From: Aradus depressus
Taxonomy: Eukaryota; Arthropoda; Insecta; Hemiptera; Aradidae
Assembly (NCBI GenBank): GCA_963662175.1
Contig: OY759219.1
Span: 27,260,908-27,324,907 of the forward strand
DNA: 64,000 bases
Direction: 5' to 3'
The stretch's first letter is position 1; each line of letters begins with the position of its first letter. Shown piece after piece: positions 1 to 10,082 of this stretch. The position numbers and the translations under genes are program-made. The notes beneath the pieces are model-generated. The model saw only the letters and a list, made by a program, of their open reading frames with translations. It was not told where the DNA came from and did not search any database.

Positions 1-404
1 TTACCACAAGGTAAATAACATACAAGTTATGGCCTTTTCTATTTGTTTCCTTTTAATGTAATAATCTACTTGCGGTTTAATTTCGATGTGTGGATGAAAT
101 TGGATTCTTATGTGACTGGATTCCATGTGGGGACCTGCACGTTGCCATCAGATCATCCTCGTGGCTTCATTTCACGTTGCAACATATCCCGTACTGCCAT
201 CCTCAACTTCTTGTCTGAGCAGATATAGTTTCTGTCCCATAGACTGGATCCTTCGGCAACTTATCACCACTCACTCCACAAATTCACTTCTTCAAGATTG
301 CGCACAGACAGACATCACCACCTCCTCTTCTCACTTTCTCACACATGACTAGAATTTTTGAGTTTAGTCCATCCCATAACGACCCGATTTGGCTGTAAGG
401 AGGT
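1..404. other. gene-free AT-rich DNA
   Basis: Short overlapping ORFs up to 75 codons are present, but none resembles a known protein and no repeat family seen elsewhere in the window is recognisable. Confidence 0.5.
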
Positions 405-478
405 CGGAAAATTAACATAGGTTTTCTGACTGATTACATAACTTCCCCTTTACTTAGTATAGCTGAGGAAGTAAAAAC
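405..478 (+). mobile_element. HE element, 3' end fragment
   Basis: Matches the HE right end: 'gattacataacttcccc', a short spacer, then 'tagctgaggaagtaaaa'. CTTCCCC and GAGGAAG form the imperfect terminal hairpin seen in longer copies such as 17618-18070. The rest of the element is missing. Confidence 0.7.
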
Positions 479-1047
479 ATCCATAACTTGTTAGAAATAT
501 ATCTACTGCGATATGCTGCTACATTTCAACGATGGTTCAATCTTTGTGAACTAAAGTTGAGTTTTGTTAATCGTCTGGTTATCTTAAATCCCGATATTGA
601 TTTCTTATCGTTAAGCTCGAAGCGGCTAATTGCTTCGGATGATGTACCGTCTAATTTTTCACTCCAGACATCCCAAAAAAATAAAAAGTTTGTTATCCAG
701 AAAAAAAAAAAAAAAAAAAAAAAACGAAGGTTATCAGTTTTGTGATAACCCTCCCATTGCCTAAATAACATGGACTATTTTTGTGTTTAACTTCAAAAAA
801 ATTAGTTGACTTAATTATCTCCCAATTTATTAATTTTTCACTATTTTTTCTTCATTAAAACTTTCGGGCCTTGCCCATTCTCAGTAGCTGAAATAACAAT
901 TTTGTTACAAGTTAACATTAAACATCATTATCCTATTTCTAGGATTCATCAAGAAATTAAATTACTATATTATAAGAATATTTTTTTAAATGTAAACAAT
1001 GTAAAAATTAAATAAACATAAAACTTACAGTTATGCTAATTAGAATA
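479..1047. other. gene-free AT-rich DNA with poly(A) run
   Basis: A 24-nt A run lies at 701-724. Two short overlapping ORFs owe most of their length to that run (poly-K on one strand, poly-F on the other). No gene or recognisable repeat seen. Confidence 0.5.
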
Positions 1048-1155
1048 ATTATTTCAATTATGATAATTACAATAATTATTTCAATTATGTTAATTACAAT
1101 AATTATTTCAATTATGTTAATTACAATAATTATTTCAATTATGTTAATTACAATA
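1048..1155. repeat. 27-bp tandem repeat, 4 full copies
   Basis: Four units of about 27 bp (attatttcaattatgttaat plus tacaata), nearly identical except for one T/A change in the first; a partial diverged unit precedes them from about 1031. The period is a multiple of three, so both strands show stop-free I/V-rich ORFs that are artefacts. Confidence 0.9.
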
Positions 1156-1511
1156 ATTTTTGTCTTACCTTCAAAATATATTAAACATGACACTCCTTTT
1201 AGTTCTTTTATCTTTCCATAATACTTTTAAGAGTATCTACGTCCGTTATTAACACGGGAATTACTTTTGTTATCATTAATTTTATATGCTAAAAAAATTA
1301 TCATTATATATTATTCGTGATTTCTTAATCATATTAAAATTAAATTTATTCTAATGTAAATACCATTTCGTTCCTCCATTTTCAACTCGTATGAAATTGT
1401 AATTCGATTATCCCTACCTTTTGATATTAATTATAGTTTGTATTAAATCGATTTATTTGTCTAATAATTTATAATAATTTTCAAAAAAAAAAATGATTTA
1501 TTTTTAGCACA
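1156..1511. other. gene-free AT-rich DNA
   Basis: Very AT-rich sequence with A/T homopolymers. Nothing identifiable. Confidence 0.5.
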
Positions 1512-1592
1512 AATGGTTTAGGAACAAGAACGGAAACATAGTTGATTAATTCGTGCTGGGGATGTACACTGGCGGTGATTTACTGACGACTT
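1512..1592 (-). mobile_element. HE element, 5' end fragment
   Basis: Reverse-oriented HE left end: 'gttgattaattcgtgctggg' followed by a degenerate terminal hairpin (ggcggtgatttactgacgac against consensus GCCGGTGATTCACCGACAAC). Confidence 0.65.
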
Positions 1593-2429
1593 GAAAACCC
1601 TCCATATAAATTGTAAAGTTCAGTTGAAATGCAAGCCACCATGTATAAATTTAAAACAGAAAACATTTCAACACTTAGTAAAATAAACTAATATATAATT
1701 CTGGAAGGACCATAAGTTGAGTGAGGCAATTTATCCAAGTAAAGAACATTTTAAGTGACTTTTCTTCTGCAAGATATTTAGTGTTTGGCAAAAATATACA
1801 AAATGTAAATCAAATGGCTCCACTAACTATAGCATAGAATCTATTCTAACAGTTTAAATGGATTGCAATGTCGTGATCTGCAAGAAATTTAGAATTTATA
1901 AATGAACTCTAGTCACACTTGACGAGGATTGGTCTCTTACTGTCATTTTGATTTATAAAACATTATTCACCACAACCTATTTTAAGAATTTAAAAAATTT
2001 ACCGTCTTGATAGTGATAAAAGACTTTAACTCGAGAATATCGCTTCTTCAAGGTACGAAAAAATACAAACTGATTATAAAAAACTTATTATTATATTTAT
2101 AATAAACAATTATTCTGATAACTATTGTAGTCACATTTGAGATTGATTACAGTAATCATTCTCTAATCCGATTACTGTAATTTTAAATTATTTAATAAAG
2201 ACTGATTACAAAATAATTACTGTAATCATAATTTTGTAACTACCTAATTTTTTATGAGTACAAAATCAGAATAGGAACCGATTACAATGTAACTGATTAC
2301 TGTAATAAAAATGTAATTTATTAATTCTGTAATAAACAATTTTTCTGATAATCAGATTAGAGATTGAAATATTATTAACTTTCTTCTTTTATTACAATTC
2401 TTATAAGAATTGTAGTTGAAAAAAAAAAA
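1593..2429. other. gene-free AT-rich DNA around a GATTAC cluster
   Basis: No coding potential. The only structured part is the GATTAC/GTAATC cluster at 2140-2350, listed separately. Confidence 0.45.
2140..2350. repeat. cluster of GATTAC / GTAATC motifs
   Basis: About eight GATTAC, GTAATC or near variants occur in 200 bp, including the perfect palindrome TGATTACAGTAATCA near 2145. The flanks share 'aataaacaattNttctgata' (about 2101 and 2331). Clustered short inverted motifs like this occur as subterminal repeats of DNA transposons. This may be a decayed element, but no clear termini are visible. Confidence 0.45.
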
Positions 2430-2880
2430 ATTGTTGGTGAATCACCGGCAATGTACTTCTTCAGTAAACTTAAATAAGTTTTGGTCTCCCTTCAAAACCG
2501 TTTGTGCAAAAAAAGTCAATAGTTGACAGTATTCCTCTGGATCATCGTACTAATTTTTTATCGATAAATACATTACATTGGCAGTTATTGGAGTTTTTGA
2601 ATTGACACCCCTCTTCTGATTCCCCCTTTTTATTCGGCCGATTTCACTGAAAATTCATAGAAGTCGTCTTTATTGGGTTTTGAATTCACATTTACAATTT
2701 CGTGTCGATTCTTTCATTACATCGGCAGTAGTTGATGTTTTTGTGTTAAGCCCCAGACTTCTCGTTTTTAAAGTGTTCTGGATACATTTTTAAAATGTAT
2801 GCGGATATATTCATTATATTGGCTGAATTTTTGACCGATTATATAACTTACACTATACTCTTATAGCTGGAGAAGTAAAA
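2430..2880 (+). mobile_element. HE element, nearly complete
   Basis: Begins with hairpin 'tggtgaatcaccg', then 'caatgtacttcttcag' (left inverted motif). Internal blocks read 'tcgataaatacattacattg', 'ccgatttcactgaaaattca' and 'ggcagtagttgatgtttttg'. It ends 'tatagctggagaagtaaaaa'. About 450 bp, non-coding. Confidence 0.8.
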
Positions 2881-3944
2881 ATAGTGAAAAACTGTATTTT
2901 TTCCTTTTTCTCAGGGCTTTCCATTTGAGTTTTCAGTCTATTTCATTAGTTAACGCTACCCGCTACATGAAGGAAAGGGTGGACGGAAACCTAGAGAAGG
3001 GATACCCTGTCCATAAGCTTACGTTAGTACTTCCTTTGGGTTACTGTTCAATACAAACTCTTGATTAACTAATTATATAACAAAATCCTTGCCATAACCA
3101 AAAAATAACAAAATTAACTACCAGTTAATTAAAGATGTAATGACGTAGTAACCTTCCTCTGGTACTATCTAGATCGGCAGCGAAAATGTTCATAATTAAT
3201 ATTGGACTCCGACAAAAAAGTCTCAGAGAATACTTAGCGGCAGTTCTGAGGTAAGTTTTATAACATTAAGATATCTTCCTGAGGATGTAATATAATTAAA
3301 AATAATTTATTTTGTCATTTAAGTAATACCTAATTAACTAAGAATGTTGGGAGATGAGATTCTGCGAATTGTTGTATTTTGAGAATGTCAAGGGTCCATT
3401 GCATCGCATAAAATTGATTTAATATTAATTAATACAAATTTAATCAATGATTTTATCAATTTGATTTAAAATATATTTATTTATTACATTAATTTATTTT
3501 ATTTCAATTATTTTTTAAAAAAACCTGTACAATGCATAATTTTCGGAATCGTCTTTTTAAGATCCTTAAATAGACTCCCTACTCGATGGGTTATGTTGAT
3601 TTTTGATTTTTCCGGTTTGACAATATGGCAGCCAGCACCCGGCATTTTTGCGAGAATGTGACATAGCCTATGTCACTCGGGAGATTACGATCAATGAAAT
3701 GACGCAAGAACTATGTCAAGCCATTACGGCTCTCCGAGAGAACCAACAATATAACATACATACATAAAAAAATTGTGAGATTCAATATCCTTCTTCGTTT
3801 CTAACTGACCCACTAAAAATTTCTGTAATTTAAAAAATAATGTTTTTATTGTATGCATGACTAACATCATAAAAATGGTTACTATTCATATGTTACATAA
3901 TTTTATATACTGACCAGAGAATGCAATTTCGAAATTTAGAACTG
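2881..3944. other. gene-free AT-rich DNA
   Basis: No supported gene. A perfect hairpin GACATAGCCTATGTC lies at 3660-3674, inside a block (about 3630-3770) of more balanced composition than its surroundings. That block may be an unidentified repeat. Confidence 0.4.
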
Positions 3945-4067
3945 GGCTCAAAATAGAGGAATCCTGGCTGAAGCCCTTAGGTTTTTTATTTCAGACGTGA
4001 AAAATTCTGAGCATGCCGTCCTTCGGATACTTGTTAAACTAGGAGTTTAAGGTAGGAAAAATTTAGA
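3945..4067 (+). mobile_element. SINE-A fragment
   Basis: Diverged SINE-A middle: 'gaagcccttaggttttttat', then 'gagcatgccgtccttcggat', with the head and most of the 3' half missing. It belongs to the subfamily with a T-run/A-run body hairpin. Confidence 0.65.
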
Positions 4068-4163
4068 ACATCAGTAATTTCTTTATCAGGATCTGGGAGA
4101 GAAAAAAAAACAATGAACATGCCTAAAATAAAATATAGTGCCCCTCTCACAGATTTTATTAAT

Positions 4164-4207
4164 TTTTGCTAGCCGGCTTTCGAGGTTGCCCTCATCATCA
4201 GGCAGTC
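4164..4207 (-). ncRNA. hammerhead-like motif a1
   Basis: Minus strand: CUGAUGA, U, GAGG-GCAA-CCUC hairpin, GAA, palindrome AGCCGGCU, then A. UGC before the core pairs with GCA after it (stem I, 3 bp). All canonical hammerhead core bases are present, with one extra U between A9 and stem II. Activity is unknown. Confidence 0.5.
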
Positions 4208-4363
4208 TGACAAAATACTTTTGAAAATAACAAAATTTAGAATGTTTTAATAAATAAGATTTTTATAAAAATTAAAATTTTTAGATAGTTTTTATGTATG
4301 TTTTTTAAAATTTTTATAAAAATCTTATTTATTAAAACATTCTAGATTCTGTTTTTTATCAGA

Positions 4364-4404
4364 TTGCCTGATGATGAGGCAACCTCGAATGCCGGCTAGC
4401 AAAA
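4364..4404 (+). ncRNA. hammerhead-like motif a2
   Basis: CUGAUGA at 4368-4374, U4375, stem II GAGG/CCUC with a CAA loop, GAA, then TGCCGGCT and A. Stem I is UUGC/GCAA (4 bp). A15.1 is changed to U here, so this arm may be inactive even if the family is not. Confidence 0.45.
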
Positions 4405-4489
4405 ATTAATAAAATCCTTGAGAGGTCAGACTATATTTATTTTACAACCCGTGATATTATTATCACATCTCACTATATCAGCCATCTTC

Positions 4490-4668
4490 ATACTATCATT
4501 TTTCAGTCAAATCGGCCAAACGGAAATGGGGCTTCAGAGGGGCCCATATCGAAAATCCTAAAAACGGAATCCCTGAGTAAGACACCTATTGGTTTTCAAA
4601 ATCGGCAAATTGGTTCAAAACGTACGTTTACTTAAGTACGTTGCCAGTGATTCACCGGCAATTTTTTG
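4490..4668 (-). mobile_element. HE element fragment
   Basis: Reverse HE: 'cagtcaaatcggccaaac', 'gacacctattggttttca', then the left end 'agtacgttgccagtgattca' and 'ccggcaatttt'. The right half is absent. Confidence 0.7.
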
Positions 4669-5099
4669 GTAATAACAATGGCGACCATTAATATCTAGAC
4701 AACAGAATGATTGGGTTTAGCCATGCAGTAAATGTGAGAATGGAACCCACCCAGACTCCCAGTAGTTCCAGTTATGCTGACAGCTGAACCTGCTCCCGGC
4801 CCCATGTTGTACTTCTCCCAGATGCTTCTATATTTGTGTTTATTCTACCTCATCAAGTTTGCCCTACTCCGGCAGATATTTGCCCTCAACTAGATACCTC
4901 CAAGCTATTTCTCCAACAGGGTACCTTGCCCGGCTCTCTGGTTAAACTTGCTATGGGGAACTTGAAGCTAAACTTTCACAGAGCTATGCAGAAACGTAAC
5001 AATCCCCGGGGGTATGTGAATACTGAAGGAGGTGAGAGAAGACAGGAGTCGAACCGACTATTTATATAGGTAACTCATCTTAGTCAGTTTTTCGTGATA
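4669..5099. other. gene-free DNA with unrecognised 77-codon ORF
   Basis: Composition is less AT-rich than the neighbours. An ORF at 4836-5069 (+) encodes a peptide starting MFILPHQVCPTPADIC. I do not recognise it, and neither splice sites nor flanking exons are evident. Confidence 0.35.
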
Positions 5100-5147
5100 C
5101 ATGCCCGGGAAGAGCGCTCTTTCTGGTGGACATGAGCTCGGCCTTAA
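5100..5147 (-). mobile_element. SINE-A 3'-end scrap
   Basis: 'atgcccggga', then 'agcgctctttctggtggacatgagc', is the SINE-A 3' region on the minus strand, directly abutting a plus-strand SINE-A body. Confidence 0.6.
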
Positions 5148-5149
5148 AA

Positions 5150-5328
5150 CTTTGTCTACCATGCTAGCCTACTGAGCTCAAGGTCGCGAGTTCGAAACCC
5201 GGACCCATAGGTTTTTTATTCGGTAAGTAAAAAAACCTTGAGCACGCCGTCCTTCGGATGCGACGTTAAGCGATGGTCCCGAGCCTGTACAATGTCAAGT
5301 ACTCGTTAAAGATTTAAAATAAAGGAAT
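5150..5328 (+). mobile_element. SINE-A copy, variant hairpin subfamily
   Basis: Box-B-like 'gagttcgaaacccgg' is followed by the body hairpin GGTTTTTTA / TAAAAAAACC, the central block 'gccgtccttcggatgcgacg' and 'aagtactcgttaaagatt', ending in an A-rich tail. Head and 3' part are incomplete. Confidence 0.75.
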
Positions 5329-5459
5329 AAAAAAAAGAAATCATTTATAATGACATTTAATAACTTCAGAATAAGAAAAACGTGCAACTTTAAACGTTTT
5401 TTTTTTTCGAGAAATACTTGAAGTATCAAAAATCTGTTTGCACAGTTCTTCCTTGTTAC

Positions 5460-5690
5460 ATTAGTACTTAAATAAAATGTGATGAAACTTAAGGGTCAAA
5501 AGGTAACCCCGCACTTCGAAGGGCGATTTAAGCCATTAAAAGGGTCATTTTTGTCTTTTCGAGGACGCCAATCTATAGCTCTCGGCGAGTGCTACAACTT
5601 TAGTCCTATGCGCGATTTTGATATCTCTAACTGTTTACGAGTTATTTAACTTGTGGCCCGCTTATCTGGGCCACCCTGTATATATTTTGT
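5460..5690. mobile_element. possible DNA-transposon end
   Basis: The block has higher GC than its surroundings and ends 'gggccaccctgtatat' with a small hairpin GGCCC-gcttatct-GGGCC. Ends reading (A)CAGGGTGGCCC are typical of some insect non-autonomous DNA transposons, but the other end is not visible, so this is tentative. Confidence 0.35.
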
Positions 5691-5694
5691 GAGA

Positions 5695-6034
5695 GGGCGC
5701 CGCGGTAGCTCAGTGATATGCGTGCTTGCCTTTTGAGCTCAAGATCGTAGGTTCGAAACCCGACCGAGGCCCTTGGTTTATTTTATCTGGGAGGTAAAAT
5801 AAACTTAAAACACGCCGTCCTTCGGATGGGACGTTAAGCGATGGTCCCGAGCCTGTACGATGTCAGGTACTCGTTAAAGACCCCTAAGCTAGGAGAATAA
5901 AAATTTAGGGTAGGAAAAATTTAGGACTCCCACAGTAGAGTCGGGCTCATGTCCACCAGAATGACGAAAGAGCGGTCTGCTAGTAGACGATATGACCTCA
6001 TATTTAAAGCCCGGGCATGAGTAATAAAACCTAG
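5695..6034 (+). mobile_element. SINE-A, near full length
   Basis: Begins GGGCGCCGCGGTAGCTCAG (box A, with a 2-nt insertion), then 'taggttcgaaacccgaccga' (box B), the body hairpin GTTTATTTTA..TAAAATAAAC, the central block 'cgtccttcggatgggacg', and a 3' domain ending 'gcccgggcatgagtaataaa' plus 'acctagg'. Confidence 0.9.
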
Positions 6035-6423
6035 GAAGTTAAATAGAAGAAACCTTTGATTTAATTAATTTTCAGGTCATATACCATTTAGCGGAAGTTA
6101 TGAAATAGCCATGCCCATAGAAGGGTAGTTCCAGAACAATGACGACGGAAAAGAGGAAAGCTGTTTGAAACAATGAACCAAGTTGTGGGGAGAATTGGCA
6201 AATGAAATGATTCGCGCAGGGCGGCCAACTTCCGCGTAGATTTCTTTGTTAATATCCATTCTACAGAATTCCTGTAGTCCATCATCAATTTTAATCTGTG
6301 CACACAGAATGCATATTCGCAAGTTGAACTAGTCTTGTGCATCCGTTTCGTGTATATTCTGTTTTTACTCATCCCTATAAGGAGAATAGAAGAAGAAATG
6401 TTGATAGGTCGGGAAATGTTGAT
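6035..6423. other. gene-free DNA between inverted SINE-A copies
   Basis: A 94-codon minus-strand ORF (6088-6372) has no recognisable similarity and another ORF overlaps it. Its position between two inverted SINEs gives no support for a gene. Confidence 0.4.
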
Positions 6424-6651
6424 GTTAGGTTAGGTAAGGTTTTATGACTCATGCCCGGGCTTCAACTACGAGGTCATATCGCCTACTACCAGAGCGCTCT
6501 TTCGTCACTCTGGTGGACATGAGCCCGACTCTACTGTGGGAGTCCTAAATTTTGCCTACCCTAAATTTTTATTCACCTAGGGTAGGGGTCTTTAACGAGT
6601 AGGTACCTGACATCGTACCATCGCTCGGGACCATCGCTCAAAGTCCCATCC
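6424..6651 (-). mobile_element. SINE-A, 5'-truncated
   Basis: Starts with the tail complement 'ttaggttaggtaaggtttta', then 'tgactcatgcccgggcttca'. It breaks off in the central block near 'cgctcaaagtcccatccg', directly next to hAT-N1 sequence, so the head is missing. Confidence 0.85.
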
Positions 6652-6870
6652 GTGACGCGCGAGAAAAAACACTGATTGTGTTGAGTTAGTTTTAGTTAGT
6701 CACCGGCCGGCGAACTCAGCTGGCAACCAGACACGACTCACATCCACGAACTCATCCGAAGTTAGTCGAACGACGCACGACAAGTCATGAAAACTGAGTT
6801 TCGGCGTGGCCGAAGTTCCGAAACTAGATTTTTTGGCCGAAACCGAAACCGAATCTTCGGTCAGTCACTA
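6652..6870 (+). mobile_element. hAT-N1 element, right-end fragment
   Basis: Matches 40628-40791 of the complete hAT-N1 copy: 'gcgcgagaaaaaacac', 'ccggccggcgaactcagctg', 'gtcgaacgacgcacgacaag', then 'ccgaatcttcggtcagtcacta' at the terminus. The left part was lost next to a SINE junction. Confidence 0.75.
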
Positions 6871-6884
6871 GTTTTTACTTTAAC

Positions 6885-7120
6885 TATGAAATTTCATGTC
6901 GATACGTTCATTACATCCGCAGTTGTTGAGGTTTTTGAGTTGATCCCGCTCTGATCAGCCGATTCCGCTGTAAATTAAGTAGGTTTTAAATTCACATATG
7001 AATTTTAGTGTCGACACTTTTATTACAACGGTAATTATTAGAGTTTTTATTTTATTCCCCTCTCCCCTTTGGTCGATTTAGCTGAACATCTATAAAACTT
7101 CGTCTCGATACATTCAATGT
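6885..7120 (+). mobile_element. HE element, internal part
   Basis: Two tandem HE internal subunits: 'gtcgatacgttcattacatc' and later 'gtgtcgacacttttattaca', each followed by a pyrimidine-rich stretch and 'cgatt..gctga'. Both termini are absent. Confidence 0.7.
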
Positions 7121-7130
7121 TGTCAATTCA

Positions 7131-7170
7131 AATTATGTTTGCATCATTCAATAATGATGCAAGCATAATT
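7131..7170. repeat. 18-bp-arm inverted repeat
   Basis: 'aattatgtttgcatcatt', a 4-nt loop, and 'aatgatgcaagcataatt' form a hairpin with a single mismatch in 18 bp. It is much stronger than the background AT hairpins. Confidence 0.85.
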
Positions 7171-7893
7171 TATTTATTCCAAAAACTGTATTTACACGAT
7201 TTATGCAAAAGTAAAAAAGTGCTGCTCTGAAAAGTTATGAATTTAGATCAATTTATTCCCTGTGACCACAAATATAAAAGACACTGAAGCGTTTATCTCC
7301 GGATCGTGAAGAGGAGGCATATAGTAAACTCAAACTTACATTTCAGGCATATAGGAATAAATTAATAATAATATTTTTTTTTTTAATTGTTTAAATGTAT
7401 CACCCCTATACAGTCAATGACCATTACATTTTCAATATTAACGTAATAATGACACATATAAAATAATACACATATAAAAATATATAAATTATGACATGTA
7501 TAAAGGAACCTTTAACAAACTAAATAAATAAAAAATATAAATAAAATAGGTAATTGCAAATTAGTAATAATAATGTAACATAGACAGTAAATATGGAGTG
7601 GGGATTTAGGTATTGAATATCAATATATGTCAGTTGAAATACATTATTCGTTAACAATGAATGCTCTAGGTTTCAGAGCGCTGATTTAATAATAGAAAAT
7701 ATTCTTATTATGACCCAGGAGTAATGTATGAAAGCTGGATCTGTCTATACTGATACTCTGAGGCAGGAAGTGGCTTCTAATGGGGGAGTATATCGGACAG
7801 GATATTAACAGGTGGTGTACGTCTTACAATTCATTTTTATTGCATATTGTACCAAGTTCCTGGGGATCAAGGGTGTATACATTATTTTTGTAA
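7171..7893. other. gene-free AT-rich DNA
   Basis: AT-rich with short T runs. No ORF of note and no family recognised. Confidence 0.5.
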
Positions 7894-7907
7894 CTCATTT
7901 TGATATA

Positions 7908-8236
7908 GGTTAGGTTAGGTTTTATGACTCATGCCCGGGCTTTAACTACGAGGTCATATCGCCTACTACCAGAGCGCTCTTTCGTCACTCTGGTGGACAT
8001 GACCCCGAATCTACTGTGGGAGTCCTAAATTTTTATTCATCTAGGGTAGGGGTCTTTATCGAGTACCTGACATCGTACAGGCTCGGGACCATCGCTTAAC
8101 GTCCCATCCGAAGGACGGCGTGCTTAAGTTTATTTTACCTCCCAGATAAAATAAACTAAGGGCCTCGGTCGGGTTACGAACCCACGACCTTGAGCTCAGA
8201 AGTCAAGCACGCATACCACTGAGCTACCGGCGTCCT
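7908..8236 (-). mobile_element. SINE-A, full length with TSD
   Basis: Reads (TTAGG)n-like tail complement to head. It is flanked by a perfect 14-bp TSD, CTCATTTTGATATA, at 7894-7907 and 8237-8250. Box B and the body hairpin are intact, which marks a relatively young insertion. Confidence 0.95.
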
Positions 8237-8289
8237 CTCATTTTGATATAGTACTTGCCAGAAGGCATATAATAAACTCAAACTTATAT

Positions 8290-8425
8290 TTCAGTCTCCG
8301 ATTAAGAAACCTATTGAATTTCAACGAAATCGGTCTATTGATTTCAGAGGGAGAAACAAAAGATTAGTTGATCAATTCACGTTGAGGAAATACGTTTCCG
8401 GTAATTCACCGACAACGTTTTCGTT
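8290..8425 (-). mobile_element. HE element, 5' end fragment
   Basis: Reverse copy: 'atttcaacgaaatcggtcta', 'gttgatcaattcacgttgag', ending 'ccggtaattcaccgacaacg'. Confidence 0.65.
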
Positions 8426-8720
8426 AAACAATACCCTCTCCTATTCGAAAAGAAGTAAATTTTTTTTTTAGGAGTCAAAAAAAAGAATTGAAAAAAAAAG
8501 AGCTAGAAGAGTGTGACAGGTCTTGAAGTGTTCTTTCAACGGTTTGTTTCTTTTTTGGGTTTGGTTTTTTTGTTTACCTTCTTGTCATCGTCACAAGAGT
8601 CTACTGTTCCATTGACAATAAAAAAACAAATAAATTTGAAAAAACCGTTTTGCATATGCTTTAAATAATGTCTAAAATTATGCCTGACAATAAAGTAGTT
8701 TAAAAGAATATTTAAAAAAA

Positions 8721-8940
8721 AAGTTGTTGGTGAACCACCGACAATGTACTTCCCCAGTACGAATTAATCAAGTAATTGCTCTCCCTCCAAAACCAATCGA
8801 CCGCTAAGTTGACTTCTGATCCCTCTTTCCCTTCGGCCGATTTTTTGGAAAATAAATAGATGCTGTTCTTATAAGGTTTTTATGTAAATTTTATGTCGAT
8901 ACTATCATTACGGCAAATATTGTTTTTTTGGGAGTTATTA
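8721..8940 (+). mobile_element. HE element, left half
   Basis: Clear left end 'gttgttggtgaaccaccgac', 'aatgtacttccccagtacga', 'ctctccctccaaaaccaatc', then internal 'cttcggccgattttttg'. The right half is absent. Confidence 0.8.
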
Positions 8941-9121
8941 GATGTCCCAAATATTATCAGGTCATGGTGACTTTGATTCTAAGCTTTTTTTTTTTTTTAA
9001 AGTGAAAGTGCGGTGGAATCGAGGCTGCAGAATACGCTGTATGACCAAGGGTGGAGTTGGTTCAGGCAACAGGGTCGTATTTGGGACTGGATCTACGGCA
9101 GCTGATGACGGAAACTGACTT

Positions 9122-9200
9122 CTGCTTTATAGCAAAGTCCACCCTTTATTAAAACTGCTTTATAGCAAGGTCCACCCTTTATTAAAATTGCTTTATAGTA
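9122..9200. repeat. 33-bp tandem repeat, 2.4 copies
   Basis: Unit 'ctgctttatagcaaagtcca' plus 'ccctttattaaaa' is repeated twice with one change and then partly a third time. Confidence 0.85.
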
Positions 9201-9210
9201 GAAACTGCAC

Positions 9211-9318
9211 CCACAGTAGAGTCGGGCTCATGTCCACCAGAGTGAAAGAGCGGTCTGGTAGTAGGCGATATGACCTCGTAGTTAAAGCCCGGGCATGAGA
9301 CATAAAACCTAACCTAAC
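9211..9318 (+). mobile_element. SINE-A 3' domain with CCTAA tail
   Basis: 'cccacagtagagtcgggctc' through 'gcccgggcatgagacataaa', then 'acctaacctaacctaa'. The head and centre are missing but the telomere-like tail is retained. Confidence 0.85.
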
Positions 9319-9997
9319 CTAAATATACCTACGTTTTGTATGTACCTACCTGCATATAATAATTTTTTTTTTTTAACCCTCCTACCGGACACCCTTCTGC
9401 AACGGAGAATTTTCTTGGTACCGTGACTGTCCGCAGAGGGTATAAGAAATAAAATATTAATACCAAGGAAATATGCAGATTACTTTTAAATGGATTGACT
9501 GGAAGGCAAAAATTCTTCAAAGGGTTCTTGCGACCACAAAGAACGGGAAACTCCGAATCACATTTCTTTCTTCAACTATCAAGTCTTCAAATGGGGGCGA
9601 AAATAGAATCAATCATAACGTAATCCTTTGAGCACGGCGGGGACATTCCAATCTGGAAGGACTGAAGGCCGGGGGGATAGCAAGACGAAAAGGAAGGAAA
9701 AAAATCCCAGGGCTATGGCAGCCCTTTCAATCAATGTCGACCAACTAAGTTGTAAGGATTTGACGGAAACTCTAAGGAAATTCAATATATTTGGGAAATA
9801 CAGGAGAAAATCCGAGTTGAAAGCCCTACAGCCTTATCCCACAAAGCATCAAAGGTAGAATATGTATCATAGACTTTTTCATATATCAGGTCTATAAGTA
9901 ATTCTAGGATAAAAAGTAATGAAAAAAGTCACAGGCTATGTGATCTCTAATCGATAGTTTGGACTTAAAGATAAACTAATCAATAGTTTGGACTTAA
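9319..9997. other. gene-free DNA with two short ORFs
   Basis: Minus ORF 9329-9520 and plus ORF 9628-9858 (76 codons, basic, STAGTFQSGRTEGRG near the start) resemble nothing I know. A direct repeat of 'atcRatagtttggacttaaa' occurs at about 9950-9998. Confidence 0.35.
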
Positions 9998-10082
9998 AGG
10001 CTTCTGAATTCTCGACATTGAATTTTGTGTCGATACATTCATTACATCAGCAGTTATTAGGGTATTTGAGTTGAGACCCTCC
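9998..10082 (+). mobile_element. HE element, part 1 (split by LINE)
   Basis: 'gtcgatacattcattacatc', then 'agcagttattagggtatttg', 'agttgagaccctcc'. The same element resumes at 10655 after a LINE insertion, as the repeated 'gagttgagRccctcc' shows. Confidence 0.8.

Larger units (their letters stand above)
4141..4440. repeat. foldback element, hammerhead-like family a
   Basis: Two inverted arms (about 4151-4279 and 4311-4420) match closely and each ends in the same 40-nt hammerhead-like motif pointing outward. The centre is AT-rich. The outer flank 'gaggtcagactatattta' recurs in reverse at 45289-45330, so the family has a conserved sequence beyond the ribozyme-like core. Confidence 0.8.

Noticed and set aside
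1008..1221. Two mirrored ORFs of about 61 codons
   Set aside because: They arise from a 27-bp tandem repeat whose length is a multiple of three.
7908..7925. Interstitial telomere remnant (TTAGG)n
   Set aside because: Only two to three units, always attached to the SINE-A 3' end, so it is the SINE tail rather than telomeric DNA.
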